Source: Candidatus Amulumruptor caecigallinarius
GTDB lineage: Bacteria; Bacteroidota; Bacteroidia; Bacteroidales; Muribaculaceae
NCBI GenBank assembly: GCA_944321825.1
Contig: CALUMU010000003.1
Coordinates: forward strand, 1-64,000
Direction: 5' to 3'
DNA length: 64,000 nt
Shown here: piece by piece, positions 61,748 to 64,000 of the stretch
How the letters are laid out: every line of letters starts with the position of its first letter
Position numbering within the stretch: position 1 is the stretch's first letter
Translations under genes and position numbers: made by a program
The notes under the pieces: generated by a model
Database searches by the model: none
Told to the model about the DNA's origin: nothing
What the model saw: the letters and a program-made list of their open reading frames with translations, nothing else

Positions 61748-62937
61748 GAACTACCATTACCCAACATCTCAATCAGTTCGACCTCGATGTCCGCAAAACT
61801 AACGATGCTCGTTTTGCAGACCAAAAATGTACTCCAGACGTTGTGTGTTTTATAGCTGATTGTGTTATTAACATCGTAGGCACAAACTCCTCGTTTACGG
61901 TCAAAAACATATGGGATTCTCAGTACTTTATGAAGAACGCAGTTGCCGTGTTTGGTAAACCGTGGCCGAATAACCCCACCGCTCGTCACGAATACGATAA
62001 GTTCATTCAGCAACCGCTTCGGTTATTTGGTAGTGCCCATATACTCTCTGTTGAAAAAATAGGAGGCACCAACCACTACCGTATTCAGAATGAGGATATT
62101 CTTGATTACATCTCTCGCAGAGAGCGCAATACCTATAACTTCCTTTATTGTTACTTCAAGAAAGTTATGGAGGATAGCGGTATGTGGAAATACTTCAATG
62201 AGTATATTGAAGCAGCCCGATATGGCAATGCTACAAAGACGGAATATATGACTCTGCGCGACCGTTTCATAAGGTTTATGCTTGGGAACACTGCTATCAA
62301 TGGTGACGTTGAAATTCGCCGTATATTTCCTAAAATTCTCAACATTTTTTCCGTTGAGAATAATATATGCGGCTCAGAGCGAGGCACTATCTCGAAACAC
62401 GCAATTACTTTTTCTGATTTAATGTATAATCGCAAAAATTGGCGCGACCTTAACAAGGAGAAGTCTGTTACCCGACAAGAGGCCGCTGACGAAACTCCCG
62501 ATGTACAGCAAGAAGCTTACAATGCGTACTATGTGCAGAAAGCTATTGCTCTTATTCGAAAGATTCAGAAAGAGAGCGAAGTCCACGATGCTTGGGGAAA
62601 TGGCATCGCTACGCAAGTTCATCATATCTTCCCGAAATCGCAATTTCCTCAAATTGCCCATTATGTTGAAAACCTTATTCTTCTTACGGCTACTCAACAT
62701 AATACCAAGGCGCACCCCAACAACAACACGCACGTCATTGACCGCGATTATCAGTTAGTCCTACTACTTGCTAAATCGGAGACCATTGAGAAGTCTCTCA
62801 AAAAAGTCGGGGATAAATACTACCGTAAAGAATCCTTTGTATATGTAATCAACACCGGTCTCTCTGTGGATTGGAGTTCTACTCTTTCATTCACTGACCT
62901 TCGAGCAATGTTGATTCAGTTCTACAATGCAACGTAA
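61744..62937 (+). CDS. HNH endonuclease
   Basis: A 397-residue protein. The HNH nuclease module lies in the C-terminal third: HDAWGNGIATQVHHIFPKS, then ENLILLTATQHN and KAHP, giving the His-His...Asn...His pattern. The N-terminal 260 residues are helical and strand mixed, probably for target recognition. It is coupled by ATGA overlap to the dual methyltransferase, the standard layout of a restriction enzyme with its methyltransferase. The predicted target sequence cannot be read from the sequence. Confidence 0.85.
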   Translation: MRTTITQHLNQFDLDVRKTNDARFADQKCTPDVVCFIADCVINIVGTNSSFTVKNIWDSQYFMKNAVAVFGKPWPNNPTARHEYDKFIQQPLRLFGSAHILSVEKIGGTNHYRIQNEDILDYISRRERNTYNFLYCYFKKVMEDSGMWKYFNEYIEAARYGNATKTEYMTLRDRFIRFMLGNTAINGDVEIRRIFPKILNIFSVENNICGSERGTISKHAITFSDLMYNRKNWRDLNKEKSVTRQEAADETPDVQQEAYNAYYVQKAIALIRKIQKESEVHDAWGNGIATQVHHIFPKSQFPQIAHYVENLILLTATQHNTKAHPNNNTHVIDRDYQLVLLLAKSETIEKSLKKVGDKYYRKESFVYVINTGLSVDWSSTLSFTDLRAMLIQFYNAT

Positions 62938-63266
62938 CCACCGTTTGTTCTCATATGTGTTTCAAACCTAATATCTCCTTGCCAGGCAGTACCGCTCGAG
63001 GGGAGATAACGTCTTTGACCTTTCAGGTCTGTTCAACCGCTGCCACTTCCACGCCAAAGAGCTATGAAAAAGCTCTTTTCATAGCTCTTGGTGTCAATGG
63101 CACTCTGTCAGTTCCCGAAGAATTTTATCTAATTCATTGTAGCATGGTGGGCTACGACAAAATCATCACCGCCCAACGCTTCGAAAAATGCCGTTGAATC
63201 GCCCGAAGCTTTCCATGCATACGTAAATCACTACTTTCATCGCCAAGATTTCAAAACAAAGTAAGT
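62938..63266. other. intergenic region with strong hairpin
   Basis: About 330 bp. It contains a 14-bp perfect stem AAGAGCTATGAAAA / TTTTCATAGCTCTT at 63057-63089 with a 5-nt loop. No U tract follows, so it may be a processing or attenuation hairpin rather than a normal terminator. A short frame (62955-63197) has no support. Confidence 0.4.
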
Positions 63267-64000
63267 ATGAATACCACAGAATATGGTCTGCAATTTGAAA
63301 AGCAAGTTTTTGACTTCCTCAAAAAGATGCTTGCTTCTGATGATGTTCCAGGTGCTTCGACTAAACGGTCTAAACTATTTTTCAAAAAAACTTATCCCAC
63401 ATTGACAGAACGAACCATCGTCACTGACGTTTCTATAGAATCGTACATCAATGATGAAAAAGAACAAAAGGGGGAATGGTCAACCTTAATAATTTTTGAG
63501 TGTAAGCGATACAAAAATACAGTTGATATTGCCGACTTGGATGAATTTGAATCTAAACTAAGTAAAATGGGTGGGTATGGCGTAAAAGGTTACTTCGTAA
63601 CTACATCTAAATTCTCTAAGACAGCAATTCAGGAAGCTCATAAATATCATTATGGTCTTGCGGTTTTCGGCAATGACGGAAACTGGAATTGGTTGGTACC
63701 ACGTGATACAAGAAGAAATAAGAGTGAAGAATATATACCAGTCTTATTAGGGGAAACTCCTGTTGGTGCATCTCCATTATTTTATAGCAATGGATGCTTT
63801 ATGAATTTGTGCGATATCCTATATGATGCAGATGTACAAATTCCATGTTCCCCCAAATTAAAAGCACCTTTTCTACCCAAAGAAAATATTAGGAAGATAG
63901 CTAATGATTTATACTTAAACAACCCTAATATTGATGATGATATTGCTGGACATCTTTTGTTTAAGTTGTTTCCCGATTTCCGTGTTTTCTTTGAAAATTT
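63267..64000 (+). CDS. Mrr-like restriction endonuclease, partial (runs off the window)
   Basis: At least 244 residues, cut by the window end. The first 150 residues form an Mrr/restriction-endonuclease-like fold: EYGLQFEKQVFDFLKKML, a conserved Asp in IVTDVSIES, then IIFECKRYKN (the E-x-K catalytic pair) and YFVTTSKFSKTAIQEA. Mrr-type enzymes cut modified DNA or act with a methyltransferase. It follows the HNH gene with a 329-bp gap, in the same direction. The rest may hold an additional domain beyond the window, so the full activity is unknown. Confidence 0.8.
   Translation, partial: MNTTEYGLQFEKQVFDFLKKMLASDDVPGASTKRSKLFFKKTYPTLTERTIVTDVSIESYINDEKEQKGEWSTLIIFECKRYKNTVDIADLDEFESKLSKMGGYGVKGYFVTTSKFSKTAIQEAHKYHYGLAVFGNDGNWNWLVPRDTRRNKSEEYIPVLLGETPVGASPLFYSNGCFMNLCDILYDADVQIPCSPKLKAPFLPKENIRKIANDLYLNNPNIDDDIAGHLLFKLFPDFRVFFEN

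Noticed and set aside
62955..63197. 80-codon frame after the HNH gene
   Set aside because: It runs through a strong hairpin and shows no family resemblance.

Overview
The window looks like a chromosomal segment of a Bacteroidales bacterium, most likely a Muribaculaceae-type gut commensal. The family assignment is an inference. The support is Bacteroidetes promoters (-7 box TAnnTTTG), families typical of the order (DUF4827 lipoprotein, DUF2027/Smr protein, EFR1 ferrodoxin, BACON lipoprotein, Bacteroidetes tyrosine recombinases) and lipoprotein signal peptides. I saw no rRNA and no CRISPR array. One tRNA (Lys, TTT) is present.

Layout. 0-1.4 kb: a tyrosine recombinase gene cut off before its catalytic tyrosine, beside tRNA-Lys. 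1.5-14.6 kb: housekeeping genes, almost all on the minus strand (Rieske-like lipoprotein, SRPBCC protein, pyrE, purB, an ATP-grasp-like protein coupled to rsgA, a small winged-helix protein, a THUMP-like methyltransferase with a glycosyltransferase, an NlpC/P60 hydrolase, glmM, a DUF4827 lipoprotein, nrnA). 14.6-21.5 kb: accessory island with a Fic remnant and a GIY-YIG/helicase/methyltransferase restriction-modification operon that carries an apparent frameshift, plus an FRG-domain gene. 21.7-33.7 kb: sodB, hemW, an AddB-like nuclease, holB, pgk, pyrF, a YgjP-type peptidase and several small uncharacterised genes, one of which resembles an isolated FtsZ C-terminal domain.

33.9-44.7 kb is the most unusual part. 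A nine-gene minus-strand operon encodes a membrane-anchored unknown protein, a divergent Hsp70/actin-like ATPase, a HerA/FtsK-like ATPase with a hydrophobic segment, two MORN-repeat proteins around an HExxH metallopeptidase-like protein, a radical SAM/SPASM enzyme, a 71-residue Cys-rich RiPP-type precursor peptide, and a small secreted protein. Directly upstream lie two oppositely oriented copies of an 18-bp sequence 160 bp apart, then an orphan tyrosine recombinase of the invertase-like type. Together this suggests a phase-variable system that makes and handles a modified peptide.

44.8-52.4 kb: a His/Pro-rich lipoprotein, a BACON surface lipoprotein, a DpnII-like (GATC) restriction-modification operon and an uncharacterised basic protein. 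A G-rich repeat occurs three times here, each time just upstream of a -7-like box. 52.4-58.6 kb: tilS, an EFR1 ferrodoxin, the DUF2027/Smr protein and uvrA. 58.6-64 kb: a hairpin repeat, then a third restriction-modification locus with one polypeptide carrying both a C5-cytosine and an N6-adenine methyltransferase, followed by an HNH nuclease and an Mrr-like nuclease that runs off the window. Housekeeping blocks thus alternate with three different restriction-modification loci and one putative peptide system.
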